Below, in pieces: positions 10,501 through 25,500 of a DNA stretch of 64,000 bases. This stretch comes from Planococcus citri (lineage: Eukaryota; Arthropoda; Insecta; Hemiptera; Pseudococcidae). The translations under genes and the position numbers were made by a program. How positions within the stretch are numbered: the stretch's first letter is position 1; each line of letters starts with the position of its first letter. The notes below the pieces were generated by a model, which saw only the letters and a program-made list of their open reading frames with translations, was not told where the DNA came from and did no database searches. The DNA lies in assembly GCF_950023065.1 (NCBI RefSeq), contig NC_088681.1, positions 62,840,836 to 62,904,835 of the forward strand. Reading direction: 5' to 3'.

Positions 10501-13500
10501 GAATCAAGTTCGAAATGTGCTAGGCGGATTCTGCGCCAGGAGCTCCTCAATAGAATTCAGATCTAGTTTGATTTCGGGTGACATATCAAATTCGACATCT
10601 AAGTAAATCTTTTTCGGACTTTGGAATTGGAAGTCGTAGACGAAAATTTTACATCGCAACCCCCCTTCCAAACAAAAAATCGACAAAACCAGCGAAAATA
10701 TGAATTTCTACAAAAAAAAAAAAACTCAAATTCTGAAGATTTTAACCTCCAGAAATGAAGCTGAATTTCTAATTCTGTTACTTTTTTGTATTAAGACTAA
10801 ATTTTGGAGGCAAAAATTCATTTTTGAAGTTTTGAGAAATTTTTAAGGATCAAATTTGGTCCAAAAAAAGCAAAAAAAAATCAAAATGTCATCTAAAATA
10901 TCCAGAAAGGTGAAATTTGATGAATACATCTCTACTTTAGATTCCCGATGAAATAGATTGTAAACGGTTTCAAGTCGTGTTGAGCAGTTTTAGAGCATTC
11001 ATCAGGTCTTTGGGAACAAATACTAAATTTTACAAAATTTTACCAACTCAAGTAATAAACCTGTAATTTAGTTAATAGCCTAATGGGCTATTTTCAAGAC
11101 GCTGAGTCGACTAAAGATGTTTGTAGAAGCGAAAGTTCTTTCGAACAAATTTTAGGGCATTTTTTTGAAAAATAGAATTTCTAAAGTAGTACTGCAGGCT
11201 TAAAACTGGCTCAAAACTATCATCAGCCCACTCAACGTGTTAAAATATTGTGATGTAAAGTGAATTTCAGATTTCCAAGTTGATTAAGTAAACTTTCATG
11301 AAAAATTTCATTTCCAAAAATATGCTGTAAGCTTCAGGAATATTTGAAACGTCTCAAAACCGGCCCCAGTCGACTCCACAGGGAGAAGGCGAGTGAGAAT
11401 GGAAAATAGGATACACACAAAATTTCAGATTTTCAGCCTAGATGGATAAAATGGTTATTTTGTGGCCTTTCGTGGCTTAGATTTGATTTAAAAAAATCTC
11501 TCAAGGATTCAAAAATGAACTTAAGGATCTAAAATTTTAGCAGGAGGGGCATTTTCGCAATGCTCTTTTGAGCTGGCTTTATCCAGTAAAAATTTTTTCT
11601 AGGTTGGGATACTCCTTCGTGAGAAAAAAAATTCATTGGTTGTATTAAAATCCTGCGCATTTTTTTCCAATTTTCAAAATTTAGTTCATGAAATTTTTTC
11701 TTAAAATTTATGTTATGATTAAAAATTTCAAAACTTTTAAAAAACAGTCAACAGCACCAAGAAATTAATTCAATTTTTCAAACATTTAAGACAATTTTTC
11801 ATCTTCAACTTTTTTTCCAATTTTTTTCAAAGTTATAAAAAGTTATAAGAAAAATGATGAACTGTTCAAAAAGAATTTAAAATAAAACACAGTATTTTTT
11901 GATTTTCAGTGTTCAAAAAACCTTTACGAAAAAATTTTACCACGAACAAATTCCTCTTTAAATTTGATCAAACCACATAAAATTATTTGTACCCATTTTT
12001 TTTCACTTAATGAATTCTTTGTAAAATATCTACACATTTTTTTTCATTTTTTTTTTTTTTTTTTTTTTGATAAAAATGTTGAAAATTTGATTTTAAAGTC
12101 TTCTATTTAGGAGGGGGAGGAAGAAGGATGACAGCTATTTTTTTTCAAAAATTTCCAAAATAAGGTTCACGATTTTTTTTTTTAAATTTATGTTATGATG
12201 AAAAATTTTTAAAAAAAAACAGTCAACTGCTTCAAAAAATTGTTTTAAATTTTTAGTTATTTAAAGCAATAACTTTTCATCTTCATTTTTTTCAAATTTT
12301 CAAAAATTACAAGAAAAATTATAATACAAAAATAACTTTAAATATCGTAGGACAGTTTCAGGGGTCCAAAAATCCTAACGAAAAAATTTTACCATGAACA
12401 ATTTCCTGTTCAAATTTGCTAGAACCATGTAAAATTATTTATGCCCATTTTTTCACATTTAAAATTCATCTGATTGAAGGGATTTTTTGTGAACAAGTTC
12501 GCAAATTTTCTCTTTTTTTTGGGGTAAAAATTTTTGAAAATTTGATTCAAGGTCTTCTATTTGGGAGGGAGGGATCGCATCTTAATTGTTTTCAAAACTC
12601 GATGATACTCCCAAGTTCAACATCAACTTTTTATCCAAGTCTTGAAATAGGCGAATCAATACTCATGATTAAAAAAATCAACTTCAGTTCCAAAACGTTA
12701 CATTATTTTCTTAAAAAGATAGCCCAAAACTTTGTAAAATAAAAACTGTTGTAAATATTTTTTTACAATTTCAGAGCAAAAATTTTCAACAAAAAAAATT
12801 GTTTCGGGGATGATTTTTTTTTAGAATGATCTAAACTTGCAACATCTTAGGTAATCAAGATCAAAAAATGGGAAATTCTGCCAAAAAAAAAACTCGAAAA
12901 AATTAGATTCTGAGGATTTTCAAGTTTTTCCAAAGCATTTCACTGAGAAGAGAACAAACATCATTCAAATAAAATACTCACAACTGAATCTCAGGTATCG
13001 GATTGCCATTAACTTTGACCAAAAATCTAGCATGTGTACTTTCCAGTAGCTCAGCATCTTTCAGCTGTACCAAAAATACAGGACTGGTTGCTTTGGCTCG
13101 TGCTTTCTTCTCTTCGTCAGATACTGAAATACAAATATAATTCGTCAAATTAAACAAGTCTTATTTTACACCATTCTACTACTAAAAAATTTCAATCTGC
13201 TTACATTTTTCAACGATCAAATGAGCAGTGCTGTAGGACACGCCTATATCATTTTCAGCTCGAGCAGTATAAGTGCCCGAGTCAGTCTCACTAACATTCT
13301 TGATTTCCAATCTGTAAACGTTTCCTTCTTGAGTGATACAGATACGATCGGCTAATTTATCGGATAACGGTCTGTTATCTTTGAGCCATGTCATCGACGT
13401 AACGCCTTCGACTTCGCACTCAAAAACAGCATTATCTCCAGCTGCAATATGATTTCAGAATTAGATTCAGATTCTAATCAAAGAGGTATAGGTAAGTACA

Positions 13501-16500
13501 AGAATATTCTTATATTTAGAATGTGACGCGCGTTTCATGAAATGAATTTACAACGAAACATACATAGTACTTCTTCGGATCTACATTGAACATGATACAT
13601 GATTTAAGCATTTATGAGGCGGCAGCGATGGAATCTAATTCTGTAGAAATTCGTATGCTGTGGAAAAAGCGCAACAATTGTGTATGCTCGCTCGGTCAAT
13701 TGAGCAGTGAGCAATATATTCAGCTTCGGCGTAATTTTTTTTTTTCAATTTTTAAAGTCTCTAGGTAGTACTAAGCGAGTACAAAGTACATTATACCACT
13801 TTTAAGACTACAAAGCGTATAATAGCGAAGCTGAAGGCTGGAATAGTACATATTAGGGGATCAACCTGCTATAGCTGGTTCGTATTGCGTTTTTCTCAGG
13901 AAATCAGAGGATATGGTAGTATATTTCCACCAATTATATTCTTCGTCGAATTCGTCCGAACCTTTTTCGTTTTTCAACGATATATAATTTTATAAACATT
14001 TACAAAGGTACAAATAAAACACAGGAAAAATAACTAAAAAATTGTACAATAAAAATAAACCAAATTTTTAATCGAAAAGAAATTTAAAAAAAGGATAATA
14101 CTCACGTTCATTGCTCGATCCTCTGATAGTGGAATGGAACAGAGGTCTGGATACCCCTGGTATATATTTTGGTTTTCTTTTACCAGTGAATTCGATCACT
14201 TCTTCGCATTCTTCTTCGGGTTCTTCGACAGTCTCGACGTGGACTTCCTCCTGATAAGAGTATTCTGTAAAAAAAAACATGACCAGATGTATATTGTAAG
14301 CCTACGTAATTTTTCGTGAATTCAAAACGTAAATTTGGAGCTACATACCTTCGTACGTATAGCTAGAAATCATCTCGGGTTCGGGTTCTGGCTCAGGTAC
14401 AGGTTCGGGTTCGCGTTCTGGCGATGGAGACGGGTCTTCGCAGACAAAAATAGGCGTTCGTTTCTTGGGTATTACCAAAGGAGGTCGTTTCGGCTCGGGA
14501 ACGTGCTTGAGCGGTCTGTGCGCCAGGCGCTTTTCTATAGGATCGAGACCTTGTTCGATATCGGGTGAGATATCTAGTTCGACACCTTTTAAAGGTTCGA
14601 ATGGATCTTCTTCGGCTTGACTTTGGAGTTTCAAGTCGTCGGCCGTGTGTTCGGCGAGTGTTACTGGAATCAGGGATTTATTTTATTGAATGGGTGAATT
14701 ATTTGAGATGAGACTTGAAAAATAACTAAAAATTATGTACTTAAAGTTTTTTTTTTTTTGTCGAATGAAATAGAAGAGGAGGAGGCTAGCACAAAGTTGT
14801 GTCTTGAATTTTGAACATTTACTGATAAAAATTTTACCCCCTCTCTCCCTCCCTTCATGTCTGATAATACTCGGCTTTAGATTGGCATCTGAACTAAACC
14901 GTTGGAAGAATTGAAAATTTTAGATTTTACACTTTTTTGTGGGAAGATGAAGAGTTTGGCTTTCCACCCCGCACCCACCCCCACCCCCAACATACATTAC
15001 ACAAGACTCTTAAAATTCAACTTTTTTCTCATCAACTAAATTTTCCAAGATCAATCAGACTAAAACATAGGTGATAATGGTAGAGGAGCTCAAAAAATTA
15101 CCTAATTTTCACCCTAGAATTCAAGTAAAAAAATTCATTTTGAAAAATATGTAGTTGAGAACTTTAACTTGTTTCGCTGCAAAAACATCATTATTGGAAA
15201 CTGGTTCGAAAATTATGAAGGTTTTCCCTTCCCTTTTTTGGAGCATTCCCCAAGCAAGTATTTTTTTTCGATTGATTCAAAATTCACTCAAATAGGTAAG
15301 TCTATCTGGGGATCTGGCTCATTCCACCAACTCGAACCAAAAATAGAGCCAAGTCCTTCAATTTCACCCATTGGCCATCTTTTTATTTTTTTTTTTACAA
15401 ATTTTGGCGAAATAATCTTAAGCCTCAGTATTTCCACGCATCAACATTGAGGATTTTATACAATAATTTCCAAAATCTTATCCAATTCTTAACAAACTAA
15501 TTTTTTAAATTAGGATTTCAACCCCCTCCCTCCCTCCCTCCCTCCCACCCTCCCACTCAAGGTACAAAAGTCCACAATTTTGATTAAAATTTTGAAAAAA
15601 TAGAAACGTGAAGTGACATAATTCAAAGTCTCCAAGTTCAAATATTCACTAGATTTTTTCAAACCAACACTTCTGGACCTCCCCCCACCCCCTACACCAA
15701 AGCTCCAAATATGGTCAGAATTTGAGGGTGTTGAGCACAATATTCTCCCACCTTTTCCCCCTTCTTACCTCATTTAAGAAAAGCACAAAAAATCACAAAA
15801 ATATGGCAAGACTTGTTGATTTTTACCAACTTAAATGAGCTGAATTCGAACATTCATTCATTTTTCAGTGATGACCCCCCCCCTCCCATTAAATTTTTAA
15901 AAAAAGATACGAATTACATCATTTTTTTACAATATTTCAAACTTTTTTTTTCAAGATTTGAGAACAAGAATGCTACCTAAATGTTGTATGTAGGTACTAG
16001 GTACCTATCTAAAAACTCAATAAATGTAGATATTCGAATTCAAGACCTTTAAATTAGTAAAAATTGACATCCTATACCACAATTTTCTGTAATTTTTTGA
16101 GTTTTTCAAAAAGTGGGGAACAACAGAGGGTATAAAGGGGTCATATCCAGATTTTGACAATCAGTTTATTGAAAAAAGGTTCAAAAATTTCTTTAAGGTA
16201 ATTTTTTCAAATTTTCAAATGGTGGCCAGAGTCTTTAGCAGATCTATAAGTCATCTCATTCCAGCAACGGAAAAATCATTAATATTTTCCCCCTCACCCA
16301 TAATAAAAAAAATCACCAAAAAGGCAACCCCCTCCCCTCCCCTCCCCCCAAGAAAATCTGAAAAATATCGCGTGATGCGTTTTTTTTATAATGTTTTTGG
16401 AGGAGTCGAGTCCAAATTTCAACTCAGCTTCTCGATTTGATTCATTCAGCCCCCCTCCCTCTACTCAACTTTCAAATTGAAATTAAAATCGCAGTCGTAA

Positions 16501-19500
16501 GTACCTATCATCCTTAGTTCTTCAATTTTCTGGAAATTCACAGAGTAAAATAACACGTAACTACCGAATCCTTTCCCTAATCTCACTTTTCTGTTAGTCT
16601 AACCGACTCAAAAAAATATCATTCTCCCACAAAAATTTGAATTTTGAGCATCCAGCGTCGTTTTATTACTAAAAAGTAAAGTTACTGAGAGTTGAAAATT
16701 CTAATTGATGTTTTTTTGAGGGGGGGGGGGGGGTGTCAAGACATCTCCACCAAATACTGTTTTAAATAGTATTTTTAAATTTTTCAACTTTCGTCTTATA
16801 GAGTGGGTCGTGTTTTCACTTTTTTCTTCAATTCTGAAAGGTAGGACCCCCAATGGTGGCTCAATGAGCTCAAATGAACGTAAACGTACTAAAAATATTC
16901 CAAGAAACGAAACAAGTCGTGACTTCTTCAGTTTTTTAAAAAATTTTCAAACCTTCAGATGAAAAACACAGCCCCCAGAAAAATGGAAAGAGTCGGAAAT
17001 TCGAAAGAAATTACATCGAAAATTTGATGTTTTAGGGTAAATCTTACAGCATTTTTGTAACCACTGATCAGAGTTTTTTGAACGAATTTTTCAGTTTTTT
17101 TTTTGTTTACTATTCTGAGGGCTGAATATGACTCAGATTCACTTTTGAAAACTTAAAAAAAAAAAAACCTTTTTCAATATTTTTAAGCTGCCAACCTCAA
17201 TTTTCTCAAAATTGAAAAAAAAAATGCAAAATCGACCCACTCTTGTGTTCAACAAAATATCCGTATTAAATAATTGGACCTTTGTAAGGCCTTTTATTTT
17301 CTGGAGAACCTTGAGCACAGTATGATTTCTCATTAAATTCAACTCCCTCCCCCCTCTTTACCACCATCCATCACTCTTCAAAAATTCCTTCCTCAGATTA
17401 CGAAATTTTTGAACTCCTCCCCATATGCCCTCAAATACGCACGCTCAACTTTCCGGAGTATTTGAGCCACAAAATCAGTATTGCCATTTTTCATAAAGAG
17501 AAATAAAACTAACCAGATTTTGTCTGCTTTGAATAATTTTTGGGAAAATAAATTCTCAACGAATTAACATTATGAGCCAAATTTAAAACCTCTTCAGCAC
17601 GTTTTCGATTTTCAGGCTCTCTTCATCAAGTGCAAGTTGGACTGCCAGTCAAATTTTAAAGCCATTTGAGAAATGTTGAAAGTTGAACCATCGAGAGAGG
17701 GGGTAATTTTCAGCAAATTGTTTCGAAATCTAGAACTCCAGACACATTTTTGTGCTGCCTCTCAAAAAAGTTGAAAATAGCTCCTCATTGAACAAATAAT
17801 AATATGTACTTTGGCAAGGTTCAACTCACGTGGATCTTTAGCATGTTCTTGTATCTCTCTTAACCAGTCTGGTTTCACATCATCTTCGTGGGCAGTGAAA
17901 GTATACGGATAGTTTCGATATTCTCCTTCTTTATGGTGGATTTCAAAACTTCGTTTATCGCTGGGATTGTTTTTAACGTCTACTTCTGGAAGCTAACGCA
18001 GAAATGGATCATTCGAGTGACGACAAAAAAAAAAAAAAAAAAAAAAAAACATTAAAAAACTCGCCACGTGAGTAGTGATTAATCTCACCTTTATAATTTC
18101 TTTGAGTACGAATACGACTCGATCTTCGGATATTCTACGAACTTTACAAATTAAAAATCGAGCTTTGAAAAGGAAACAGTATCTTTCTCGTCCTCTGTTG
18201 CTATTTTTATCTTTGACTAAAAACCAATTCTGAAAAGAAAAAGTAAATAGTTATTTAACCTTCGTACAAATACGATTATCAGTACACCTCAATATTTCGG
18301 AAATTTCACGTCTCTCAATAAACAAAACACACCTTACAGTTATACAAACAGACATCTCGCTCATCTCGTTAACTTGTAAAAATTCGACATCCATTTCAAC
18401 GTCCAAAAATCTTCAAATAACTACAGTCAATTTATACGATCAGATGCATAAATTCGAAATTTCTCGCACATCAAACATCAAACCCCACTAAAGGGCCTAG
18501 ATACATAATATAGAGACGTTGCAAGATGCACAGAGAAAAATCGAAGCAGACGCCAAAACCATATTGTTTATGACATTCGGCGTTTTAATATACATATTTT
18601 TAATGCGAACGAGAATGAACTTCATTGCAAATTATTTCTTTAACGGTTAAATTTAGTCGATCTAAAAATAACCATTTTTTTTTCAATTTTTCCTCTCCTT
18701 ATTCTCTCTACCTAGTAGTCGAATTATTATTGAAAACACCCTGTCAACTTACGTGTCTTATTAGACGACCGAGTTTATGTATATTTCCGTGGAATCCTTC
18801 GATATTCGTGATAAATTTCAGATCATTGCAACGCGTAGGTATCCATAGCATTAACTCTAAAGCTCTTTCTAAATCAGTGATATCTTCTCCTAAGATTCTC
18901 GAGTACTTGATTAATTCCTGCGAAACAAAAAATTCACCCACGAAAAAAGTCAGGCTATAGTTTTAAATTTCTGCTTAAATAATTTATTGTGTAACGATGA
19001 TAACTCTGTTGTGTGTGATGAGGACGCCATCGCCATCGCCGTATAAATGAATGAATGGAACTTGAACGACATAAAACTTGGCAAACGACACGATACGAGG
19101 ATTACCACATATTTTTAACATTATTGGTAGGTCATCGGGTGTTAGTAAAAGTTTAATTTTTTAAATAGATCACTAGGTTAATGTAGGATCGAAATTACTA
19201 TACTTTTTATTTGTATACGTATATCGACAGTCTACCATTCACTTCGAGCTGTTGTTCGCTGGCTATAATTTATGCCTTTATTGTTTCCAATGTAAAACAA
19301 TGCCCAGCCCACGTCGGATAAGTTGGAGCTTTTAGTACGCACACGTCGATAACGAAGAAAAAAACCTTATTTGTTCATCGTTCGGTTGTTTCATCCGCCT
19401 AATCCTAAACAATTACGTCACAGCTGATTCAAATTTTTCTTTTAGAATGAAAAAAAAAAACACACGTCGAAACCATGACTCACACGAGGATGAAATCGAG

Positions 19501-22500
19501 ACGCACGTAACGCAAACGCCTTCAAATTTTAGGCTCTTTTTGGCGCCAAAATTCTTGAACCGACGTTCGTTCTGACTCGAGTGGAGTAAAAAAAAAACGA
19601 TCAATCATCGTACAATGATACAAAAATTCTAAGACGAATTTCAAAATATTATAAAATTGCTCGCGAGATGCGAAATTTCGCAAGTGCGAATTAAATCACG
19701 ACCAGAATACGAGAAAATTACATAACGAAACGAAGCAGTGTAGCCACTAGCCAAGTACACCGCGTGACAAATTTGTTTAAAATTATTTAAATTTTTCGAA
19801 TTTTTTCAACACGAAAGTACGAGTAAGTGAGGTAAGTAATTTCACGACAGCTGAGCCATAGAAATAACGAGTAGTAAGTACGATGATTTCGAATCCATCG
19901 AAGAAGTTATGGAAGAAAAAGGGTTTGAAAAAAACATGATTTATGAAGACACGTCTACTCTGCAGGTGAAAAATTCAAAACATTAATTTATTGGAAGCAT
20001 TTCAACTTCGAACAAATCCCTACGTTAGGTGCAGACAACAACACATTTTTCAATTACACGGATAAATTTAGTTTATAATTTCGCCGGAACTGACAACATG
20101 GCATGATTATGTAACAGATGTAAGTTTATAGGAAAATTATGTAGTTAGGGAATCATTCACGATGGTCTATGAATAAAAATTGATTTGCAGATGAAAATGA
20201 AAAATAAAACCTCGATGTATTGATGAACGAAATCATCGAGCAAAACCATTGAAAAACACATCACGATTTTATAATAAGAATAGAAGCCCATAAAATTTGA
20301 AAAAGATCGTCCACAGAGCCAGAAACTGCAATAAATAAAATCAGATTCCATCTCCAGTACTCCCCACCCCCCTTCAAAAGGACTATTGCAAATGTAATGG
20401 AACAGGGAAATGGAAAGCCAATCGATTTGTTAACACGTATTACACTAAAAGAAGAATAATGTATTATTTATTGTAAACAAGTCTTCAAGTTTGAAATTTG
20501 AAAACTAATCTTGCTGCGGGGGGGGGGGGTTGAATCAGCTGGTTTTTCATGTTAGGGGAATTAGAACCCTTTCAGCGGCGGAATATGACAATGAGTTTTT
20601 TTTCATCACTGAGTTTAAAATTTTGTCATGTTTTCTTACTTCAAAAAATTTGGTATTTTGAGATGAAAATGGATAAAATTTGATTTTTTAGTTTGTAATT
20701 CCTCATAATTATATCACTACCAGTCTCTGGGAGGGGGGGGGTGGAAGTTCAAAAAGGCCTTATTAGCTGTTATCTCAATCATTTTTTAAAATAATATTTC
20801 CAATGTAAAACCTTTTTTGCTTTTTGTTATTATTACTTTTTTATTTGTAAAAGCTCCAGGTCAAGGTGGGGGGGGGGGATAACGCACCTTCAATTTTTCA
20901 TGATTTTTGTTCCATAATTTTAATCAACAAAAATTCCAAACGACCTTTAATCACTCGAAAATAACTAGAGTTTTCAATACTTCGCCCATTGGACTTGGAG
21001 AACAAATTTGAAAAATAACGAGGTTGTTTCATTTTATCTCTGAGTCATTTTCACCCCCCCCCCCCTCCCTCATAAAGTTCTTCTTGTCAACAATTCTGAA
21101 AAATTGTATAATTATTAGTATGCACCAAATTACTAGTCTCTATATTATTGTCTTCGGTTGAACTATTTTGAGTTGATTTTTTTAATTCAAAAAGTCAAAA
21201 TACTTATGTTTTAAAAAAGAATTCATTTTCGTATTTTGGATCAAAAATCACCACCAAAAAAAAGATAGATTTCTGAATTTTATCCAAAGAAAATTCCTCT
21301 AAACTGGTCTGTTTTTCTTTACAGATTTGAACTCACGAGTCTTAGGAGAAGGATAAGAAAATAGGGCAATTTTCCACGAGTCAAGATTTTCTGGAGGGAT
21401 TTGGGAAATGAAAATTTTGAGATGAATACAATGAATTATCAACTGTACAAGTGCATAATTGGATTTCCAACAAAAAAAAAAGTCATCTAAAAACTTCAAT
21501 TTATTGTGTTTTTTTGAGAATGGGAAGGGAAGTTACATTTGCTCTAGGTTTGTTTTGACTCTCGACGGAACTACTTGAATCAATAAATTAGATTGAGAAA
21601 ATATCTAGAGCTGAGGTCAGAGAATAGTTGAACTTCAATCAAAATTGATTTTTAAAATGAAGAATTTCAATTTTTTTCTATATTTTCACTACGAGACCTG
21701 CGAAAAAAAATGAAAATGAACAAAATTGAAGAACACAAAATTTCTCTCAGAGCAGAAAGTGATAGGTTTTTTCCATGGGCCTAATATTTTGAGGTATTTT
21801 GAGCAAAAATTAGAAAACTACAATTTATTGGACAATTTTTCTTGGGAAAATTATTGACAGACCACTCTTATGCACCTCCAAGTTTCGGTTTGTGTGTTTG
21901 GAAAAAGAACTTCCCCCCTTCCTCCCACTGAATTCAGGAGATAATTTTCACTGATTAATTCAGCAATTACATGTAAAATGTTCTCAATTAAATCGGTAGC
22001 TACCTACCTAGCTACCTACCTACCTACCTACCTACCTACTTAATCATTCATCATGATGTATAAACATTTGAGGCACCAAGGATCTTGACAAAATTCACTC
22101 ATGAAAGTACCCATGAAAAAATTGAAGCCACTGACTCAAAAATTATTTCCTCAATGTATGTGAAATCTGGGTGAGGGGGGGCGAAGAAACCTGAAATATG
22201 AAAATTTAAACAAAAGGTCATTACACGTGAGTACTCTAATTTTGCTGAATTTGTTTGTAGGTTCTTTGCATCAAAGAAGAAGAAAAATAAGAAGAAGAAA
22301 AATCACACCATCATTGACCCTTCAATCCATCTTCAAATACCCCCCCCCCCCCCCATTGAGACAGGTAAGATAAGTTTTTTTTTCAGCAGTTGAAATTTCT
22401 CGTCATAATTCACAACTTTGGAGTCCAATTGCTCAGCACTGCTACCTACAACTTGAAGAAACTTTATCCAAAAACTATCAGACCAGCAACACAGAAATTC

Positions 22501-25500
22501 TAATATGTACATTTAATCTTCTGTAAATTTTTGGGGCCAATGAAGATGTTGCAAGAGAAGAATTGAAAAAAACAAGCTGATATTTGTACTCAAGAGGGCT
22601 GATAGGTGCCATTGAAGGGTTCAAATCAAAAAAATAAATTGATAATCGTATTCAGCGTTTCCAAAACTGTTATAAACCATAATATGTCACATGATTTTTT
22701 TCCATTTTTCAGGAATTTCGAGGAGCCAATGAGGTCTGTTGGAGGGGTTCAATCGGAAAAATGAGTCAATATTCGTATTCAGCGCTCTCGAAAACATATG
22801 AGGTGATATGCCACACGATATTTGGACATTTTTTTACATTTTGACCAAAATTTCTGGCCTCTATGCCCCTTCGGATTTACGAATCCCTTCACGAAAAGTC
22901 TATAGTTGAAAAATAGCATGCTTCTTGGATGTTTTTCAAATTTTTGAAAAAAGTGGATTAAAATTTGGCAAGTTTTTGAAATTTACCTAAGCTTTCAAAA
23001 AAGAGTTTAATTACAAATTTTGAAATTTTTGGAGGATATTTTTGAAATTACCAGATCGATTATCTTAAAAACGTTGTAAACAATTTTTCTCCAAGTTTCA
23101 GCAGTCTTGAGCAAATAAATTCCAAAATTGAATATTACGATGAGAAATTTCAACAGCTGAAAAAACCACCCTACCTGCCACTAGGAGGGTTGCAGGCCCA
23201 ATGATAGCAATTTTTCTCATTTATTCCTGCAGATGTGAGGAATGAGGTGGGGGCAGAGGCACTGGAGGGATGTGATTGAGGATAGCATTAAATGGGACGT
23301 CACGCCATATTCGTGTTCGGGGTATTTGAGTCATATGAAAATGACACCAACATTATGAAAATAGCTCAACCTTTAATACAATAAAAATTGAGACGGAGGC
23401 AGAGGCACTGGTGGGGTGTGGATGAAGGTAGAGCTAAATTGAACGTCTTATCGTGTTCGGGGTGTTTGATTCATATGAAAACGACACTAATATTATGAAA
23501 ATAGCTCAACTTTCAGTATAGTAAAAATTTAGTTGGGGGCAGAGGCACCTGAGGGGTGTGGATGAGGATAGCATAAAATTTGACTTCATATTCGTGTTCG
23601 GGGTGTTTGATTCATATGAGAACGACACCAATATTATCATATAGCTTAATTTTTAGTATAATAGTAAAAATTGAGGTGGGGGCAGAGGCACTGGAGAGGT
23701 GTGGTTGAGGGTAGCATTAAATTGGACGTCATATTCGTGTTCGGGGGGTTCGATTCATATGGAAACGACACCTCGTTTACCAAAAACAATAATTTACACC
23801 AGAATTCATTTTTACCCCCTCTGTTAGTTTTTTCAATTTTTGACCACGACCCACCAAACATTTTTTTTGAAAAAAATATAGATATGTTTTTTGGGGGTCG
23901 AAAACACATTTAAAAATGCTATTCCCATTCTTGTGCAGAATCATGATCATTGCTAAAACGGGCAAACAAAGCTAAAAAAGGTCATTTTGGAGGGGAAATA
24001 TGGGGGGAGGGGTGTGAAAATTTTTGTGGGGACACCTCTTATGGATGTTTACAACATACCAAAAAATTGAAAAATCGGTTCACATGGGGCTGAGAAAAAA
24101 ATTTCTATTGTAATTTCATAAAAGGGGGGTTTCTCAAAAACGGGAGGGTCTGGGGGTCTGAAACTTTCGTGACGGAAGGTGCTCAAGGGTACCCACCTTC
24201 CATGCAAATATCAACCCTGAAGCTCTCGGGGGCAAATTCGCCATACTTATCCACCTATAGCCTTTTTGAGTTCAATATTCTTCTCATTTCTGTGAATCAG
24301 AAAGTGAGAAAAATTTTGCTTTTCATAACTTTTCAACGCTTGACTCGTTGTCCCGCCCCCATAATCCTAATAGAAGGTCTGATTTGATCGGATGTCGTTG
24401 CATCAGGACTCATGGACAAGCAGAAATTCAAAATACCTCCTTTTTGGAAGGGGATAATGGGTTGATCCCTTTCTGACATAAAGTTAGGTAATACATATAA
24501 TTAAATGGCAAGAAATTGTGTTTACGTTAAAAATGACTCAAGTTGAAGACTCATAGCTCCAACCCTTTTGATCTGGGGGTCTTAAATTTTAAATGGGGCA
24601 TTTTCAACTCAATGTGAACAATTTCTCAGTGAATTTGATCAAAATCAAAGGCGTTTTTTTCCCTCAAAATACCTCACCTATCACGATAACATCCCTAATT
24701 CAATGATTAAAAATGGCTGAACGATTCAGTGATTTGTTAACTGAATCGAAAATGTACTCAACTGATTCATCGGTAGCTTAGCCAGTGAAATGAAGAAAAA
24801 TGAAAACCTATATCGATTTAAGTCAACACATGTTGTTGTTTTTGGACATGTTTTTAAATTGATTAGCTTCTCCTCCACCCTTCCTCATCACGGCTAACAC
24901 ATATTCAAAAAATTTCACAAGCAAATCGTTTCCAATCACACCCACTTCTTATGAAGTTATGTGATTCTTGGCCAAACAAAACGAGCTTTGAAAATCTAAT
25001 CACATCCCATCAACTGATAAAACGATCACCAAACCAGTTACCGAGATTTCAAAACCAGTTATATAGCTCGTAAAACCACTACACAAACCGGTTTTCAGAG
25101 CAAATCAACCCATTTGACAGCTTCTAAACCAGTTACATGGGTTTCAAAGCACTCTAAACCCGTCAGACAGGTTTTCAAACGATAAGAACGTGATTAGGAA
25201 CCCATTATAAGCATATATTACGACCTTGAATGCAATAATTCAAAGACTTATCACGAGGAATACCTAATTCATAAGCATGCGTAGTTACAAAATGATTCGA
25301 TACATGGTACATTATCATCGTTACACCTTCCAAACACAATCACATAAGTATAAATACCTGTAATAATAACGTGTAATCGTTGATCCGTTGAATTGGCAGT
25401 TTCAAATGATCCGATAGGCTTTTATCGTCGCCTAGCTCTTGCCCTAAATCCTAAAACAATCACAATCGCACTAATTAAACACCGCACCAAATTTCACGTC

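Larger units (their letters stand above)
10332..12981 (-). other. Unc-89 intron (2.65 kb) with a decayed exon copy and repeats
   Basis: This intron splits Ig domain 2. It holds the linker-exon copy at 10504-10660, a foldback relative at about 10880-11470 and a tandem duplication at about 11690-12600. The rest is AT-rich with long T runs. Confidence 0.7.
18918..25357 (-). other. Unc-89 intron (6.4 kb) inside the DH domain
   Basis: It separates the LLLQ and ELIKYS exons in phase 0. It contains a (CTAC)n microsatellite at about 22000-22040, several runs of 9-14 G or C, a 143-bp tandem array at 23.2-23.8 kb and a short array with AAACCAGTTA words at 25.0-25.2 kb. No other gene is recognised. Confidence 0.6.
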
